This document shows positions 61,625 through 64,000 of a stretch of 64,000 nt of DNA, piece by piece. The translations under genes and the position numbers were made by a program. Source of the stretch: Lingula anatina (lineage: Eukaryota > Brachiopoda > Lingulata > Lingulida > Lingulidae); the NCBI RefSeq assembly GCF_001039355.2, contig NW_019775615.1, positions 27,410 to 91,409 on the forward strand, given 5' to 3'. Each line of letters begins with the position of its first letter. The stretch's first letter is position 1. Below the pieces are notes generated by a model. The model ran no database searches and was not told where the DNA came from. It was given only the letters and a program-made list of their open reading frames with translations.

Positions 61625-62788
61625 TTAATTCACAAGCGGTCCGTATAGCACGTGGTTATACCTGTTACTCTCATCGTTCGTTGTATAATACTGTTTCGCA
61701 GCTTCAATGAATTCTGCCTCTTGGATGACGCCATCTGCGTCTGTGTCCAACGTATCGAAATTGGCTTGGATGAACGCGTCAGGAACGCCACTGCAGCGAG
61801 GCATGTCCGCGTACTCGGTGAACGTTAGCATGCCGTCTTGGTCGTGATCCATGTACCCGAAGACAAAATGGTACATATTACGTAAGTTCTTTGAAGTTTC
61901 CGGGCTCTGCATCTCCCGCCTCATTGCGTCAACAAACTGACGCTCGCTAATACCTCTCTCCTGAACACTACGGGGTGTGCCTGGTCCTGAAAGAAAACGC
62001 AAAAATTATCATTATGAAGGAAATACTTTGCACACTACTCCATCATGTCTCAGAAAGAAATCATTGTTGGCAGAGGATGCAGTTGTCGCATGGTGATTAT
62101 TCACATTTATTCTTGATTAGTGTTATGCGATTGTGTTAATCCATTATTCCTGATAATGAGGATGCCAATCAACGAAATTGGCTAATACGCAAAAGATGTG
62201 ATAAGACGTGTGCAAAGGGAGAAAACCACGTATTTTGAGTACAGTGGTACTGCGACGCACAGAGGGAAACAGGTAGGCAGTTGCACAGACATACAGACAG
62301 ACAAACAGACAGAGAGACAGAGGTAGACAGGCAGGCAGGCAGGCAGACATGCAAACAGACAGATAGACAGACAGGTAGACAAGGTAGACAGGCAGGCAGG
62401 CAGGCAGACATGCAAACAGACAGATAGAAAGAGGTAGACAAGGTAGACAGGCAGGCAGGCAGGCAGACATGCAAACAGACAGTCAGATAGACAGACAGAC
62501 AGAGGTAGACAAGCAGGCAGATATGCAAACAGTCGGTCAGATAGACAGACAGAGGTAGACAGGCAGGCAGGCATCCAAACAGACGGACAAACAGACAGTG
62601 GTTGACAGACAGGCAGGCAAGCAGACAGACAGACAGACAGAAGGCAAACAAACAAACAGACAGACAAGTTGTAGCTAACTGACTACTTGCCTTTACTGAT
62701 GAACAGATGGCTGTGTGGCATCTCGTTAACAATATTTACCGAACAACTGAGCATAATCATGAGTAGGCCTAAGTGATTTACAGTAACT

Positions 62789-62828
<40 letters not shown>

Positions 62829-63964
62829 GAGAGAGAGAGAGAGAGAATGAGTCACCTGCGAAAAACTTATCCCACGCATCTGATTCCATCATCATAATTT
62901 GGTTCATTCTCTGCATGCTGTCCAGTTTACAACATCTTATGATGTGGACGCCGAGGGCCAAGAAATCCTTTCTGGTCAGACGGTTGTCGTGATTACTGTC
63001 TAGCCGGGCAAAAACTGTGCGCATCTTCCGCACCCACAACGCACCCTGAAATTACAGGCCGGGGAAGAGAAGATGCGGGTAAGTTCCAAGTTCCAAAAAG
63101 AAAATGATTCAAATAAGCACGCTGAAATGATATTCAATTACTGGGATGTAGCTGAATAGATTTTAACTGAAATAGAGCACATAGAATTGTTCAGGTGTTT
63201 TTTTTTTAATGTAGTCTTTTGTGTTTCTATGTTAATTAGTGATTCTAAGGGACGATATAGTAGTATATTTTCTTATCATTAGGTGACAAAATTTCAATTT
63301 CAACATTTCATTTATTTTCTAAATGTATAAGCGGTATTTTATGCTGCCTTCACAGTGGAAAAAGGGGGAAAGGGGCATAAATATATTTTAAATCAACAAT
63401 AATGATGACAATAACAATAATTATTATCTACTAATAATGATAATAACAAAAGTTTTATACAATGATAATTTCACTTGTACATGTACCTTCATCCTCCTGT
63501 TGCTTTGCATTCACTCGGGTTTTGCTTTAAATTTTTCAACTTTTCAGAATAATTTAAGCCCTGACGAAAATGCGATCTTGACAAGATGAATGAATTTTTT
63601 ATTAAACAAGAACCACGTTTTCGAAATTTTCATTATCTTGGAATTTTTTTAAAACTATTTAAGATGAAAGGATTTCAATGTATTTAGTTGTGAAAATATG
63701 AGCAACAGGAGAATAACGTAAAATAATTAAGGAAGTACTTTATTCTAAAGCACAGTTCTATAATCAAATACCCTTAATTCCTAGGAAGAAAAAAATGCTA
63801 TCAAAATAATATTTTTGGTAGATCATGTAATAAATGTGCATGGCTGTGCTTGTTACTGAATTATATCTGGAATATTTTGTAAAGATTCTTACCTGCCCAT
63901 TAGCTGTACATAACTCTAAGAGTAACAGAAATGCTAAACCAAGAAATGTGGATAAAGCTCTCAT
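61625..63964 (-). CDS. secreted EF-hand protein related to sarcoplasmic calcium-binding proteins, three exons
   Basis: Minus-strand exons 63964-63893, 63045-62856 and 61986-61625 join in phase into 207 residues ending at TAA. Residues 1-23 are a signal peptide (MRALSTFLGLAFLLLLELCT, then ANG). The mature part starts ALWVRKMRTVFARLD, like the N-terminal helix of invertebrate sarcoplasmic Ca-binding proteins (SCPs). Three EF-hand loops are visible: DSNHDNRLTRKD (weak, N at position 6 and D at 12), DHDQDGMLTFTE and DTDADGVIQEAE (both canonical). A fourth site between the first two has degenerated, as is usual in SCPs. It probably buffers or carries calcium outside the cell or in the secretory pathway. 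An extra small exon in the first intron cannot be excluded. Confidence 0.82.
62262..62668. repeat. tetranucleotide-based minisatellite in EF-hand gene intron
   Basis: Variable runs of CAGA, GGCA and TAGA are arranged in a higher-order unit of roughly 70-80 bases that repeats 'gcagacatgcaaacagacag' at least four times. All three antisense frames remain open across it, giving long CLPACLP-type peptides that are not genes. Confidence 0.9.
62792..62847. repeat. (CA)n(GA)n microsatellite
   Basis: CA units followed by GA units, 9 bases from the donor of EF-hand gene exon 2 (minus strand). Confidence 0.93.
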
Positions 63965-64000
63965 TCTTCCGGGTTACAATATCCTTAATCTTGGTAACGA

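Noticed and set aside
62144-62732. Three overlapping long minus-strand ORFs rich in CLPACLP/SVCLSVC
   Set aside because: They are translations of the tetranucleotide minisatellite inside an intron; all frames are open because the repeats lack stops.

Overview
This is nuclear DNA of an animal, most likely a marine invertebrate bilaterian. The genes are intron-rich with GT..AG splice sites, the introns are AT-rich, and the proteins are metazoan orthologues (HEATR3, UNC93A, OXA1L, TTC5). The repeats are short fold-back elements of kinds common in marine invertebrates. Frequent 'tacatgta'-like words hint at a mollusc or another lophotrochozoan, but that is only an impression. There are no bacterial operons, CRISPR arrays or confident tRNA/rRNA genes.

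Layout, left to right: (1) 0.5-5.9 kb, + strand: the 3' half of HEATR3 (ten exons), the chaperone/importin-like factor for 5S RNP ribosomal proteins. (2) 7.5-10.1 kb, - strand: a complete three-exon gene for a 95-residue secreted protein with one VWC domain. (3) 11.9-12.5 kb, - strand: two exons of a 5'-nucleotidase C-terminal domain with no catalytic half, probably a relic. (4) 14.0-14.7 and 17.9-18.7 kb, - strand: two near-identical copies of a TMEM223/TMEM186/TMEM70-like membrane protein. A SAP-domain-like first exon with an in-frame TGA lies between them. (5) 21-29.7 kb: gene-poor, with transposon remnants and a 189-bp exact tandem repeat. (6) 29.7-34.2 kb, + strand: complete UNC93A. (7) 35.9-42.7 kb, + strand: complete OXA1L (mitochondrial insertase). 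(8) 44.2-49.9 and 52.1-57.4 kb, - strand: two near-identical complete TTC5 genes. (9) 61.6-64.0 kb, - strand: a complete three-exon gene for a secreted EF-hand protein related to sarcoplasmic calcium-binding proteins.

The main structural message is that both 'tandem duplications' look like assembly artefacts. Single N characters at 15553, 17541, 51165 and 58332 mark contig joins. One copy of each pair ends at or near a join and the other begins just after it. The natural reading is that two divergent haplotypes of a very heterozygous animal were laid end to end, so the TMEM223-like gene and TTC5 are probably single-copy. Compared as alleles, the pairs show transposon insertion and excision polymorphisms: a hAT-like element present in one TTC5 allele and a footprint in the other, and a Tc1 insertion.

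The genes do not form a pathway. OXA1L and the TMEM223-like protein are both predicted mitochondrial inner-membrane biogenesis factors, but nothing in the sequence links their expression. I found no multi-gene system that I would call new. The items most worth a second look are the haplotype duplication, the disrupted SAP exon, the secreted EF-hand protein, and the dense population of Harbinger-like and hAT-like miniature elements.
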